In this document: one piece after another, positions 25,080 through 34,622 of the stretch | Layout of the letters: the number at the start of each line of letters is the position of its first letter | How positions within the stretch are numbered: the stretch's first letter is position 1 | Source of the DNA: Lachnospiraceae oral taxon 107 str. F0167 | GTDB lineage: Bacteria; Bacillota; Clostridia; Lachnospirales; Lachnospiraceae | Assembly: GCA_000209465.1 (NCBI GenBank) | Contig: GL890583.1 | Coordinates: 619,343-683,342 of the forward strand | Length of the DNA: 64,000 bases | Direction of reading: 5' to 3' | The notes under the pieces: model-generated | What the model was told of the DNA's origin: nothing | The model's input: the letters and a program-made list of their open reading frames with translations, nothing else | Database searches by the model: none | Made by a program: the position numbers and the translations under genes

Positions 25080-25084
25080 TATCA

Positions 25085-26266
25085 TTATAAATTAATTTCA
25101 TCAAGTATTTCAGGTATAACCTTGTATAAATCTCCTGTAATTCCAATATCTGCAATATCAAAAATAGGAGCATTTTCATTTGTATTTATTGCTATTATCA
25201 ATCCTGAATTTTGCATACCTGCAGCATGCTGTATAGCACCTGAAATTCCACATGCAAAGTATATATTAGGCTTTACGGTAGTACCTGTTTGACCTACTTG
25301 ATAGGCATGATCAATCCAGCCTGCGTCTACTGCTGCTCTTGAAGCTGCAACAGTTCCTCCAAAAGCTTTTGCCAATTTTTCTAAAAGTTTAAATCCTTCA
25401 GCATTTCCAAGTCCCATTCCACCTGAAACTATAACTTTTGCATCTGTAAGTGATACTTTTTCTTTTACTGTTTTTATTACTTCTAAAACTTTTGTTCTTA
25501 TATCCTCATCTTTTAATTTGGTCTGTACTTTTATCAACTCTCCCTTGGAACCTTCAACTCTTTCAGCCCTTTCCATTACTCCCGGACGAACTGTAGACAT
25601 TTGAGGCCTATGATTCGGACAAACTATAGTAGCCATTAAATTACCGCCAAATGCAGGTCTTGTTTGCATTATACCTTTAGTTTCTTCATTGATTTCAAGC
25701 TTAGTACAATCTGCTGTAAGTCCGGTATTGCAATTAACAGCCAAACATGGTCCCAAATCTCTGCCTATATGAGTTGCACCCAACAAAACAATTTCCGGCT
25801 TATATTGCTCTATAGCGTCACCTATGGCGATAGAATATCCGTCTGTTGTATATTGGTTTAATCTGTCATCCTCAATATAATATACCTTTTGAGCACCATG
25901 AGCAAAAAGCTCATCAACAATATGTGAAAGATTAGATCCGCAAACAACTGCACATAGATCGCAGCCTCTTGCATTTGCAAGCTTTTTTCCTTCTCCCAAA
26001 AGTTCCAATGCTACATCCTGTAACTGTCCCTGTCTTTGTTCTGCAAATACCCAAATATCATGATATAATGTTAAATCATTTTCTTCTTTTTCAATTTCAT
26101 CTTTTACTATTGCATCAAATGGACATACTTCGATGCAAGTTCCACAGCTAGTACATGCAATTCCTATCACAGCTTTTTTATTTTCCATGGTAATGGCATC
26201 AAACGGACAAGATTTAACACATTTAGTACATCCTCGACAATCCTTTTCGATTACTACAACTGACAT
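25085..26266 (-). CDS. etfA: Electron-transfer flavoprotein alpha subunit with N-terminal 2[4Fe-4S] ferredoxin domain
   Basis: A 393-residue EtfA. Residues 1-60 are a bacterial ferredoxin domain with two CxxCxxCxxxCP motifs ([12 protein letters not shown] and [12 protein letters not shown]). The rest is EtfA, ending in the FAD domain with [19 protein letters not shown]. The same fusion is known in caffeyl-CoA reductase (CarE) and other clostridial reductases, where it takes part in flavin-based bifurcation. It is the last gene of the hydroxyacyl-CoA reduction operon, after etfB and the acyl-CoA dehydrogenase, and should pass electrons from NADH and exchange with ferredoxin. GGGGAGGAG precedes the ATG. 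Confidence 0.93.
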   Translation of the reverse strand: MSVVVIEKDCRGCTKCVKSCPFDAITMENKKAVIGIACTSCGTCIEVCPFDAIVKDEIEKEENDLTLYHDIWVFAEQRQGQLQDVALELLGEGKKLANARGCDLCAVVCGSNLSHIVDELFAHGAQKVYYIEDDRLNQYTTDGYSIAIGDAIEQYKPEIVLLGATHIGRDLGPCLAVNCNTGLTADCTKLEINEETKGIMQTRPAFGGNLMATIVCPNHRPQMSTVRPGVMERAERVEGSKGELIKVQTKLKDEDIRTKVLEVIKTVKEKVSLTDAKVIVSGGMGLGNAEGFKLLEKLAKAFGGTVAASRAAVDAGWIDHAYQVGQTGTTVKPNIYFACGISGAIQHAAGMQNSGLIIAINTNENAPIFDIADIGITGDLYKVIPEILDEINL

Positions 26267-26278
26267 ATTCTCCTCCCC

Positions 26279-27067
26279 TTAAATCAAATGTTTTTCCTTA
26301 AGTTTAATCACAAGTTCCTTTGCCATATCTTTGTTACTTCCTTGAAGCATCTCTCCTTTTCCTTTTACAGGAGGAGTAAAAGATCTAAACACCTGTGTTG
26401 GAGAAGCATTCAGTCCACAATCCTTTGGATCCAAATTTACATCTTCATGATTGTATACTTTAATATCCTTCTTATAAGCATCAACTATGGAACCTACACT
26501 CATATATCTCGGTTCATTTAATTCCTTTACACAGGTTAAGAAACAAGGCAGTTTTACTTCAATAAGCTCATATCCGTCTTCTAATTGTCTTTGAACTTTT
26601 ATTTTATCTCCGGTATAATCCACAATCTCTTGTACATATGTAACTACCGGAATTCCTAGCCTCATAGCAACCTGTGGTCCTACTTGAGCAGTATCTCCGT
26701 CTATAGCCTGTCTTCCACCAAAAATTATATCCACATCACCAAGCATTTTAATACCTGCCGCAATAGTTGTAGATGTAGCACAGGTATCAGCACCACCAAA
26801 AGCTCTGTCACTCAAAAGCACTGCTTCATCTGCACCCATTGCCAGACATTCCCTAAGCATATAAGTCGCCTGTGGAGGCCCCATGCTTATGACAGATATT
26901 GTTGTATCTTGATATTTATCCTTTATTTGAAGTGCAGCTTCCAAGGCATTTGCATCATCCGGATTTAATATTGAAGGAACACCTTCTCTAATCAAAGTTC
27001 CTTTAACAGGATCTATTCTTACCTCATTTGTATCAGGAACTTGTTTAGCACATACACATATTTTCAT
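26279..27067 (-). CDS. etfB: Electron-transfer flavoprotein beta subunit
   Basis: A 262-residue EtfB with KQVPDTNEVRIDP near the N-terminus and GRQAIDGDTAQVGPQVA at about residues 118-134, the form typical of NADH-linked, bifurcation-type EtfB. It pairs with the ferredoxin-fused EtfA 12 bases downstream and the acyl-CoA dehydrogenase 12 bases upstream, so the three should form one reductase complex. Confidence 0.94.
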   Translation of the reverse strand: MKICVCAKQVPDTNEVRIDPVKGTLIREGVPSILNPDDANALEAALQIKDKYQDTTISVISMGPPQATYMLRECLAMGADEAVLLSDRAFGGADTCATSTTIAAGIKMLGDVDIIFGGRQAIDGDTAQVGPQVAMRLGIPVVTYVQEIVDYTGDKIKVQRQLEDGYELIEVKLPCFLTCVKELNEPRYMSVGSIVDAYKKDIKVYNHEDVNLDPKDCGLNASPTQVFRSFTPPVKGKGEMLQGSNKDMAKELVIKLKEKHLI

Positions 27068-27079
27068 TTGTATCCTCCC

Positions 27080-28228
27080 TTATTTCTTTAATAATTTTGA
27101 GCTAATAACAATCTGTTGAACTTGACTTGTTCCCTCATATATAGTAAATACCCTGCAATCACGGTACATTCTCTCAACTTTATAGTCCTTGATATATCCG
27201 TATCCACCATGTATCTGCACAGCTTTTGCAGCTATTTCATTACAAACTTCTGTAGAGTAAAGCTTTGCCATACTTGCAGCCATACCAGAGTCCTGTTTTG
27301 TATCCATCATATATGCCGCTCTGTATGTAAGCTGCTTTGCCGCCTCAAGCTTTGTTGCCATATCTGCAATTGTAAATCCTATTGCCTGGAAAGCACCTAT
27401 ATTTTTCCCGAATTGCTTTCTTTCCTTTGCATACTTACATGCTTCCTCTAAACATCCCTCAGCTACACCTATTGCCTGTGATGCTACTCCGAGTCTACCT
27501 GTATCAAGTGTAGCCATAGCAAGATTAAAGCCTTTACCTTCTTCTCCGAGCAAATTGGACTTATGCACCCTTACATTTTCCATTACAATATCAGATGTTG
27601 CACAACCGATAAGCCCCATCTTATCCTCATGCTTACCACAGCTTACACCTTCCTGCTTCATATCAATTATAAAAGCACTTACTCCTCTTGTTCCCTTAGT
27701 CATATCTGTCTTTGCAAAAACTACAGCATAATCTGATAAAGGTGCCATTGTAATAAAGCATTTTCTTCCGTTTAAAATATAATAATCACCGTCTTTTACA
27801 GCTGTAGTAGTCATACCTGCTGCATCAGATCCTGCTCCCGGCTCAGTCAATGCAAAAGATAATTTTTTTTCACCTCTTACAACAGGTGTTAAGTATTTTC
27901 TTTTTTGCTCATCATTTCCTGCAAGTAAAAGAGGACCGCCTGAAAGTGAGTTTGGACTTGATACATATATACTTGCAACTCCGGATACTTTTGCTATTTC
28001 AGACATTACAAGCACATAACTTCTTGCATCTGCTCCCTGTCCTCCAAGCTCTTTTGGGATTTTTATACCAAAAAAACCTGCTTTAGCCATTTTTTGCAGT
28101 ACTTCCTCCGGAAAAACTCCGGTTTCCTCCACTTCATCAAGCAATTCCTTTGTAAGCTCTCTTTCAGCAAAATCTTTTGCGAGTTTTCTAATCAATTCAT
28201 GTTGTTCTGTAAAATAGCATTCTGACAT
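27080..28228 (-). CDS. Acyl-CoA dehydrogenase (enoyl-CoA reductase of the cluster)
   Basis: A 382-residue flavoenzyme of the short-chain acyl-CoA dehydrogenase family. FAD-binding stretches LTEPGAGSDAAGM and the catalytic base in YEGTSQVQQ (glutamate near residue 368) are present. With EtfAB behind it and a dehydratase ahead, it likely runs in the reducing direction, saturating an enoyl-CoA such as acryloyl-, 2-enoyl- or cinnamoyl-CoA. Its start overlaps the ligase end by 37 bases, with AAAGGAG before the ATG, so translation is coupled. Confidence 0.92.
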   Translation of the reverse strand: MSECYFTEQHELIRKLAKDFAERELTKELLDEVEETGVFPEEVLQKMAKAGFFGIKIPKELGGQGADARSYVLVMSEIAKVSGVASIYVSSPNSLSGGPLLLAGNDEQKRKYLTPVVRGEKKLSFALTEPGAGSDAAGMTTTAVKDGDYYILNGRKCFITMAPLSDYAVVFAKTDMTKGTRGVSAFIIDMKQEGVSCGKHEDKMGLIGCATSDIVMENVRVHKSNLLGEEGKGFNLAMATLDTGRLGVASQAIGVAEGCLEEACKYAKERKQFGKNIGAFQAIGFTIADMATKLEAAKQLTYRAAYMMDTKQDSGMAASMAKLYSTEVCNEIAAKAVQIHGGYGYIKDYKVERMYRDCRVFTIYEGTSQVQQIVISSKLLKK

Positions 28229-29739
28229 TGATTTTCTCCTTTGTCTAATATTCCATTGATTCTATTTTTTAATGTGGCAATATCAATTTTTCCATTTGAT
28301 GTGGTTGGAAAAGTATCAAATCTGAATATCTTTTTAGGTAATTTATATTCTGCCAAATACTGCTTTAAATATTCGATTATATATTCATCAGAAATTTCCC
28401 TATCGGTAACTATACACAGGGCAACTTCTTCCTGTACTATTTTCTCCGGAATACCACATACCTTTGCATGCTTTATGCCATCTATCTTGTACACAACCTC
28501 TTCTATTTCCATTGGAGATATTTTTTCTCCCAGTTTGATAATAACATCTTTTTTTCTGGCTTTAATGTATAGATTCCCGTCACAATCCAGATATCCCAGA
28601 TCTCCTGTTCTAAGCCATCCGTCATCTGTAAATACTTTTTCATTCTCAACCGGATCATTGTAATACCCCTGCATAACATTAACACCTTTTACCAGAATTT
28701 CACCACAGAGTATATTTTCTTCTCCTTTTAAAACAAAGTTACTATCAATTTTTACACTTACACCTTCTATTGCACTTCCGCTGTTTAACGGCATATTTTC
28801 TATATCAGTATCCCAATCAGTTACAGTAACACAGGGAGAAGTTTCTGACTGCCCGTAGGAAGTCAACAATTTCATCTTAGGGAACATAGCAAGAATTTTT
28901 CTGTAATCTTTTAACAATATTGGAGATCCGGCTATAATTCCACTTTTTAAGCCTGTAAAACTCCTATCCCCATATTTTTCATAAAAAATAAGAAACATAC
29001 TTGGAACACCGCTAAGAATATTACAATTCCCGATAGTTATAGCTTCAAATACCTTTTTATTTCTAAATTCCCTCATTATATACATGCAGGCTTTACTTAC
29101 AATTCCTGAAAGTAAACCTGCTGTAAGACCGAAGCAATGAAACATCGGTACACATATACACATTTTGTCATCACTATTCCAGTGCAATGCTTTAACAATA
29201 GAACTCGAATTACTTAATATATTTTTATGACTTAGCATCACAGCCTTAGGCATAGATGTAGAACCTGAAGTAAAAATTATACATGCAGTATCTGATGGAA
29301 CAATATTTAACTTTTCCATTTTAAAATCAGCTTTATTAATTGATGTATATTTTATTTCATCAAAACAAATACATTTTATTTTTCCATTATCCAATTTTTT
29401 AACTGTATTAATTTGTTCTTCATATACTATACATTCAATATCACAATGCTCCACCATTTTTTTCAGTTCGCATATCTTTAGCTGAATATTTAATAAAATA
29501 GGTATACCACCAAATTTTAAAATACCTAAGAAAATCTTTGCCCACTCAACACTATTCTTCCCAGATAATCCGATGTGACAACCTTTTTCATACCCCATCT
29601 TAAAAAAAAACCGTGCAATTCTATCCGAGCTTTCATCAAGTTCTTTCCAGGATAAGCTGTTATTTTCATCTTCAATTGCTATCTTATCAGAATATTTTTT
29701 TGCATTATCTTTTAATACTTCAATAATATTTACAAACAT
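28192..29739 (-). CDS. AMP-binding acyl-CoA ligase
   Basis: A 515-residue ANL-superfamily ligase. The phosphate loop FTSGSTSMPKAV, the A5-like YGQSE, the hinge motif WLRTGDLGY and the C-terminal lysine in TTSNGK are all present. It should activate a carboxylic acid with ATP and CoA. In the context of a CoA-transferase and dehydratase it would prime the cycle, as FldL or CarB do in related pathways. It begins a second transcription unit: a terminator and a GntR-type palindrome lie between it and the CoA-transferase. The SD is weak (AAAGG). Confidence 0.88.
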   Translation of the reverse strand: MFVNIIEVLKDNAKKYSDKIAIEDENNSLSWKELDESSDRIARFFFKMGYEKGCHIGLSGKNSVEWAKIFLGILKFGGIPILLNIQLKICELKKMVEHCDIECIVYEEQINTVKKLDNGKIKCICFDEIKYTSINKADFKMEKLNIVPSDTACIIFTSGSTSMPKAVMLSHKNILSNSSSIVKALHWNSDDKMCICVPMFHCFGLTAGLLSGIVSKACMYIMREFRNKKVFEAITIGNCNILSGVPSMFLIFYEKYGDRSFTGLKSGIIAGSPILLKDYRKILAMFPKMKLLTSYGQSETSPCVTVTDWDTDIENMPLNSGSAIEGVSVKIDSNFVLKGEENILCGEILVKGVNVMQGYYNDPVENEKVFTDDGWLRTGDLGYLDCDGNLYIKARKKDVIIKLGEKISPMEIEEVVYKIDGIKHAKVCGIPEKIVQEEVALCIVTDREISDEYIIEYLKQYLAEYKLPKKIFRFDTFPTTSNGKIDIATLKNRINGILDKGENQCQNAILQNNMN

Positions 29740-29765
29740 TTTTCTACCTTTAAAGCTAATGAGAT

Positions 29766-29779
29766 ACTTGTATACAAGT
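29766..29779. promoter_or_regulatory. Candidate GntR (FadR-type) operator before the ligase gene
   Basis: ACTTGTATACAAGT is a perfect 14-bp palindrome with the GT-N2-AC core typical of FadR-subfamily GntR regulators. It recurs with one change at 35418-35431. It sits 27 bases upstream of the ligase ATG. Confidence 0.6.
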
Positions 29780-29790
29780 TTAATCTTGCT

Positions 29791-29816
29791 AAAAAAGGAC
29801 TATAAAGTCCTTTTTT
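29791..29816. terminator. Bidirectional terminator inside the hydroxyacyl-CoA island
   Basis: AAAAAAGGACT pairs with AGTCCTTTTTT over 11 bp with a four-base loop; runs of A and T flank both sides. It ends the activator-to-CoA-transferase transcript and separates it from the ligase-etfA unit. Confidence 0.85.
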
Positions 29817-29822
29817 GCTATA

Positions 29823-31055
29823 TTATTTTTTCTCCCAGATAAACAAAGCATTACTTTCTATGAGCTTATCCACTTCTGCATCGCTATAGCCGATTTCTTT
29901 AAGTACCTCTCTTCCGTTCTCACCTATAAACGGACCTCTTTTATAATCCGGTACTCCCATCTCAGTAAACTTTACAGGAAGTCTCACCAATCTTCTTGTG
30001 TTTCCATTCTCATATTTCATATCATAGAAACAGTTATTTGCCTCAGCCTGCTTATCATTTCTTATTTCCATCCAATTTTGTGCTAATGCGAAAGGAATAT
30101 CAGCTTCTGTAAATACGCTTCTCCAATACTCTAAATCTTTCTTATTAATTGCATCCATTACAATATCATATACTTCTGTACCAAGTTTATTGGCCTGTAG
30201 ATTCTGAACAGGGAAATATTTATCATTTTCCACTATATCTTCTCTACCTATTGCAGCCATAAACTTTTTATAATATGTATTATAATCCGGCATACAAGTC
30301 TGAATAAATCTATCGTCTTTTGTTCTCCACGCAGCATTAAACGGATTTGCGCTTTCTCTTACATCTATAGGATAGTTTTGTGCAATTCCCTCATAATTGG
30401 AAGCCTGAATCATCATTCCAAAATTGAATATTGCACTTTCAAACAATGATGTCTCAACCTTTTCACCTACTCCCTTTACCTTTGCCTGATACAATGCTGC
30501 AAGAATTCCCGCAACAAGATTCATTCCTACATTATGATCTCCAAGCCCCGGAACAACATTCATAGGTATACTTCCTTTTTGCCTTAAAGAATCAAGGTAT
30601 CCGCCTCTTGCAAAAAATGCGGTAAAATCAAATCCCGGAAGATCCTTGTCAGGTCCGAACTCTCCATATCCTGTACAAATAGCATATACAAGCTTTGGAT
30701 ATTTCTTCTTAAGTGTTTCATAATCAAGTCCTGCTCTCTCAAGTGCCTGTACTCTCCAATTGGTTATAAGTACATCAGCAGTATCAAGAAGTTTAAAGAA
30801 AGCTTCCTTTCCTTCAGGATTTCTCATATCAAGTGAAATACATCTTTTATTTCCATTTTCAAGATCCCAAGTAGTATTCTCATACATATCAAGTGGTCTT
30901 CCCTCACTTGGTGCAGTATATCTTAAAGGATCACCTTTTGCTGTTTCTATCTTTATAACATCTGCGCCCAAATCAGCCATAAATCTTCCTGATGTGGAAG
31001 CTGCAATAAATGTTGCCAATTCAACTACTTTTACGCCCTCTAAAGGTTTACTCAT
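29823..31055 (-). CDS. Class III (CaiB/BaiF) CoA-transferase
   Basis: A 410-residue class III CoA-transferase. The catalytic aspartate is in PGLGDHNVG near residue 170, and RFMADLGADVIKIE marks the N-terminal domain. HadA and FldA of amino-acid-reducing Clostridia belong here and move CoA from the product acyl-CoA to a new 2-hydroxy acid. Its place between the dehydratase genes and the reductase genes supports that use. The acid cannot be named from sequence. It is followed by a strong terminator. GAGGGAG lies before the ATG. Confidence 0.9.
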   Translation of the reverse strand: MSKPLEGVKVVELATFIAASTSGRFMADLGADVIKIETAKGDPLRYTAPSEGRPLDMYENTTWDLENGNKRCISLDMRNPEGKEAFFKLLDTADVLITNWRVQALERAGLDYETLKKKYPKLVYAICTGYGEFGPDKDLPGFDFTAFFARGGYLDSLRQKGSIPMNVVPGLGDHNVGMNLVAGILAALYQAKVKGVGEKVETSLFESAIFNFGMMIQASNYEGIAQNYPIDVRESANPFNAAWRTKDDRFIQTCMPDYNTYYKKFMAAIGREDIVENDKYFPVQNLQANKLGTEVYDIVMDAINKKDLEYWRSVFTEADIPFALAQNWMEIRNDKQAEANNCFYDMKYENGNTRRLVRLPVKFTEMGVPDYKRGPFIGENGREVLKEIGYSDAEVDKLIESNALFIWEKK

Positions 31056-31075
31056 ATCTCTTCTCCCTCTTCAAA

Positions 31076-32230
31076 TTATTCTTTATCAAATTTTGTAATA
31101 GCCATATGTATAAGATAAGGTATCATAATTACAGGTATTGTAAGATAGCCTAAATATTTATATCCTACTGCAACAATCTTATTAAGACCAAGTTGTGCAA
31201 TGAAGAAAGCAAGTAATGTGCATACTAATGTAACAACAATAACATTTACACCCGGCTTGTTATTAGGATCAAAACTCTTATCTATAGATGAACATATTCT
31301 ATTGCTCATTCCTGCAATCATATTTACAGCTGTTGATACTGAACCCAACACAATAAGTATTGAAATCATTGGTCTTAAGACTTCAGGTGCAAAACCTCTG
31401 TTTACAAGTATAATCAGAGGAATGGATTCCTTTGCGAAATCAGGCTCATTTATAATAGCTGTAAGCCCGAGAACTGCCAATAAGCATATAAAACCGTTTA
31501 CAAAAAATCCATATACCATAGATGTTTTTGCTAAATCAGGAGAATCAAAAGGTTTTGCATGCTGTACAAGCAAACCTATTGCTCCCAACTGGAAAGCTGC
31601 GTACACTATACCCTTTACAAAAGCCGGGCCTACAGGTGCAGGATTAGCAATCTCTGCTGAAATATTTGATACAATATCTCCCCACTGTAAAAAAATATTT
31701 GGAATATAAACAAGGAATAAACCTGCTACTATAAGTACAGATAATGTTGATGCAACCTTTCTTACCACATTGGTACCATATACCGCAACAATAAATATAA
31801 ATAATCCTGTAAAGACAGTTCCAATCCAATGGTTTATACCGAATGATTTTTCCATTGTTGCTACACCGGTTGCAAAAGCTGCTGCAGGTGCTACACAAAT
31901 TGTCACTAAATAAACTAATTCATACAATGAACTGAAAACAACCGACAAAACATCTCCGGCCTTTTTACCGAATTTATCATTGAATCTGTAAAAGCTCTTA
32001 TTAAAGCTTGCATAATTATATAGTTCATGTTTTCTGGCATACTTTAGTGCATACCATTGATAAAATGCTCCGATTGCCTGTGTTAAAATACAGGTCAAAA
32101 AGGCCCATATACCAAAATTTACAAAAAATGCCCTCAACTGATTTCCTGAGGCGAATCCGCCACCGAATTGAGTTGTAAACCATACGAATGCTACGCCTAT
32201 TACTACCGGCATCTTATCCTTATTAATCAT
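31076..32230 (-). CDS. YkvI-type (APC superfamily) membrane transporter
   Basis: A 384-residue protein with about ten or eleven membrane helices and the N-terminal TTQFGGGFASGNQL motif of the YkvI family, distantly related to the sodium-symporter/APC fold. Placed between the dehydratase and the CoA-transferase genes, it is probably the importer of the acid substrate or exporter of the product. The ATG at 32230 has AGGGAG six bases upstream; an ATG two codons earlier abuts that SD. Confidence 0.75.
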   Translation of the reverse strand: MINKDKMPVVIGVAFVWFTTQFGGGFASGNQLRAFFVNFGIWAFLTCILTQAIGAFYQWYALKYARKHELYNYASFNKSFYRFNDKFGKKAGDVLSVVFSSLYELVYLVTICVAPAAAFATGVATMEKSFGINHWIGTVFTGLFIFIVAVYGTNVVRKVASTLSVLIVAGLFLVYIPNIFLQWGDIVSNISAEIANPAPVGPAFVKGIVYAAFQLGAIGLLVQHAKPFDSPDLAKTSMVYGFFVNGFICLLAVLGLTAIINEPDFAKESIPLIILVNRGFAPEVLRPMISILIVLGSVSTAVNMIAGMSNRICSSIDKSFDPNNKPGVNVIVVTLVCTLLAFFIAQLGLNKIVAVGYKYLGYLTIPVIMIPYLIHMAITKFDKE

Positions 32231-32240
32231 ATTCATCTCC

Positions 32241-33347
32241 CTAAATCAATAAATCAGCAAATGTCTGTAAAATAGTATTTGCCTGTTGATAATTTTTCAT
32301 TTGCCTATCCACTTCTATATTTATATGTGGAATTCCTGCTTCATTTGCCGCCCTCTTTATAGGCACATAATCAAATTCTTCAGGATCGCAAAACTTTGTC
32401 ATAAGAACTACTATTCCGTCAGCTCTTTTTTTCTTTGCTTCTTCAATAATAAAGTCAACCCTTCTCTTATCCTTATCATATAAAAGAGTACAGTTGTCCA
32501 TATTCGAAAACTTCTTTGCAAGAGCATACAAACCATTTCCATCAGGTATATCTGTTCTATACTGTCTTGATTCATAAGCTATATCATCACCTACGATTTG
32601 CATATTATTACTGTCAAAAATATTGAGTAAATCCGGTGCATCCGCCAATATTCCTGTCGTATAAATTCTTAGCTTCTTAGATATTTTACCCTCTTTTTTT
32701 ATAAGCTCAATCAATTCCTTAACAAGTTCTGTATGTTCTTCCTTAAGCATAAACCATGAACTTTTAAATACAGCACTTCTATCTGTTGCCGAAACTTCAT
32801 ACTCTTCCGAAACCTTTGTGAATTCTCTCATCACCCTATTATGCTCATTATAAATTTCATAAGTGTTTTTAAGTTTACCTTCTTCAAACTTTTCTCCGGT
32901 AATATTTTCCAAATCACTTATTACTCTCTTATACATCTCCAATGTGAAATCAACAGCATAATCAGGTTTTCTATTTTGTGGATAGGTCATTGGTATAAAG
33001 GGAATGTCCTTTACCGCATATTTCCAATTTTGTCCCAAAGTTTTTAATGAGTCACATAGCGAAGGAACTACTATAGCACTAACTCCGTTATAATTTCCCT
33101 TTATTCCCAGCTCCAATATTGTCTGCATTATTGAGCAAATAAATGCAGGATAATATTTTTTCGACTCATTAATTTCAATATCTGCACCCCATACCCCCAT
33201 AGGTACAAATCCAAAAGCATGGATAATCTCCTCAGGTGTATAAACCGGTGCAACAGCAATAACTTTTTTTCCTTCTTCAAGGTATTTATTAAGCTGTTCC
33301 TTTGGAGACGCACTAATCTTTTTTAAAGTTTCTAAACAATGCCACAT
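32241..33347 (-). CDS. 2-hydroxyacyl-CoA dehydratase, smaller subunit
   Basis: A 368-residue subunit of the HgdB/FldC/HadC/LcdB family. Cysteines that can ligate the [4Fe-4S] cluster include those in SLCDSLKTLG and TKFCDPEEFDY, the latter highly typical. It should form a heterodimer with the larger subunit encoded just upstream (11 bases away) and needs the activator for one-electron activation. GGGGGAG lies before the ATG. The family covers lactoyl-, phenyllactyl-, 2-hydroxyglutaryl- and 2-hydroxyisocaproyl-CoA enzymes, and specificity is not readable here. Confidence 0.9.
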   Translation of the reverse strand: MWHCLETLKKISASPKEQLNKYLEEGKKVIAVAPVYTPEEIIHAFGFVPMGVWGADIEINESKKYYPAFICSIMQTILELGIKGNYNGVSAIVVPSLCDSLKTLGQNWKYAVKDIPFIPMTYPQNRKPDYAVDFTLEMYKRVISDLENITGEKFEEGKLKNTYEIYNEHNRVMREFTKVSEEYEVSATDRSAVFKSSWFMLKEEHTELVKELIELIKKEGKISKKLRIYTTGILADAPDLLNIFDSNNMQIVGDDIAYESRQYRTDIPDGNGLYALAKKFSNMDNCTLLYDKDKRRVDFIIEEAKKKRADGIVVLMTKFCDPEEFDYVPIKRAANEAGIPHINIEVDRQMKNYQQANTILQTFADLLI

Positions 33348-33358
33348 AGTCTCCCCCT

Positions 33359-34588
33359 TTAAATTTCCTTATTTGCTTCCATTATCTCTGTCAATCCCTG
33401 AACTCTCGTATCATATTGAGCCTCTGAGAAATTTCTTGGATCTGCTTGGTCTCCATCAAAGCTTACAACCGGAATACCACATTCTTCACCTATTTGCCTG
33501 CTCATTTCAGACATAAATCCTGACCAAAGTTTACAGGACCTGTTTGTGTGAACGAGAAGTCCTTCAACACTATTGTCTTTACAAAGTTTTGTTCTCTTAT
33601 CTCTTGCATGCTCTATATTCATACAATTAGGAACATTTGCATATGCTCTACACATTCCGTCAAAGTCATCATAGATAAATCCGAAAGCATCCGCATATAT
33701 AGTTGTAACCATATTGATTCCACGACTCTTAAGTCCTGTAGCGGTAGCACGAAGCCATGGCCAGCATGCTATACCTTCAAACATTATTCTATATTTTTCT
33801 TCTCCCTTAAACGTAGACTCTCCCTTCTCATGATTATCCTTGTACTCCTGCAAAAGTGTTTCCATTGCTTCTGCAGCTTCAAGTTTTCCTCTGGCAGTAA
33901 CCATAACCGCCATATGATTTAATAAATCAAATCCGTTAAACGGAGATGGTGAATATTTGGCAGTTGCTGTAGCCTCAAGCCATGCTCTGGAGCTTCTTCC
34001 TGATATTTTTCTTACCTCTTCATATCTTTCATTACTCCATTTTTTACCTGTAATTTCCTCCAATTGATGTATTGCATCCCAAAACTGATTTCTGATATAT
34101 GCTGTCATAGCATCTGAAACTTCATAATCAGGGTTAAAAGGTATATCAATCATAATCATAGGAATATTAAGTTCTTTTGCTATGTTTTCATACCATTTAA
34201 TCATGCAGTTGCATATATTATTACAACATAGAACAAAGTCAGGCTGTGGCATATCCTGTTCAGGAGCTTCCTTCAGCTTCATATATGCAAGCGAAATTCT
34301 TGCATATGCGCATATATCATTAGAGTATCCGTCACCTTCACTCTCACTGCACATTCGTTCTCCACCGCCTCTGGCAGCAATACCTGCCGCCTGATTCTCA
34401 GGGTAACATACGTACAATCCCAAGGTCTCAGGTATCTCTACCGGAAAATTACTTGCACACCATCCTATCAATTCTCCTCGCTTTTTAGCCTCAACACAGT
34501 CACTATATGCTTTTGCTGCTATACTGCCCAATCTAGCCTTTGCGCTATTTGGATCAACTGTAGGCTTTTGTTTTTTAGCTTCTTCCAC
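33359..34588 (-). CDS. 2-hydroxyacyl-CoA dehydratase, larger subunit
   Basis: A 409-residue subunit of the HgdA/FldB/HadB/LcdA family. It has CCNNICNCMIKWYE and the signature HTNRSCKLWSGF followed by FDGDQADPRNFSEAQ, with cysteines for a [4Fe-4S] cluster. The C-terminus DTRVQGLTEIMEAN resembles lactoyl-CoA and aryl-lactoyl-CoA dehydratases. The start is a GTG at 34588 with GGAGG six bases before it. It lies between the activator and the smaller subunit. Confidence 0.9.
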   Translation of the reverse strand: MEEAKKQKPTVDPNSAKARLGSIAAKAYSDCVEAKKRGELIGWCASNFPVEIPETLGLYVCYPENQAAGIAARGGGERMCSESEGDGYSNDICAYARISLAYMKLKEAPEQDMPQPDFVLCCNNICNCMIKWYENIAKELNIPMIMIDIPFNPDYEVSDAMTAYIRNQFWDAIHQLEEITGKKWSNERYEEVRKISGRSSRAWLEATATAKYSPSPFNGFDLLNHMAVMVTARGKLEAAEAMETLLQEYKDNHEKGESTFKGEEKYRIMFEGIACWPWLRATATGLKSRGINMVTTIYADAFGFIYDDFDGMCRAYANVPNCMNIEHARDKRTKLCKDNSVEGLLVHTNRSCKLWSGFMSEMSRQIGEECGIPVVSFDGDQADPRNFSEAQYDTRVQGLTEIMEANKEI

Positions 34589-34622
34589 TATTTTCCTCCT
34601 ACTTTTTTATAATATTTTTTAT

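Larger units (their letters stand above)
24747..25084. other. AT-rich intergenic region between the SDR gene and etfA
   Basis: No ORF is evident in these 338 bases. They hold a long-range stem (24752-24821, described separately), an 11-bp hairpin ATATAAAGATA/TATCTTTATAT at 24827-24851, and the etfA terminator at the right end. Confidence 0.5.
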
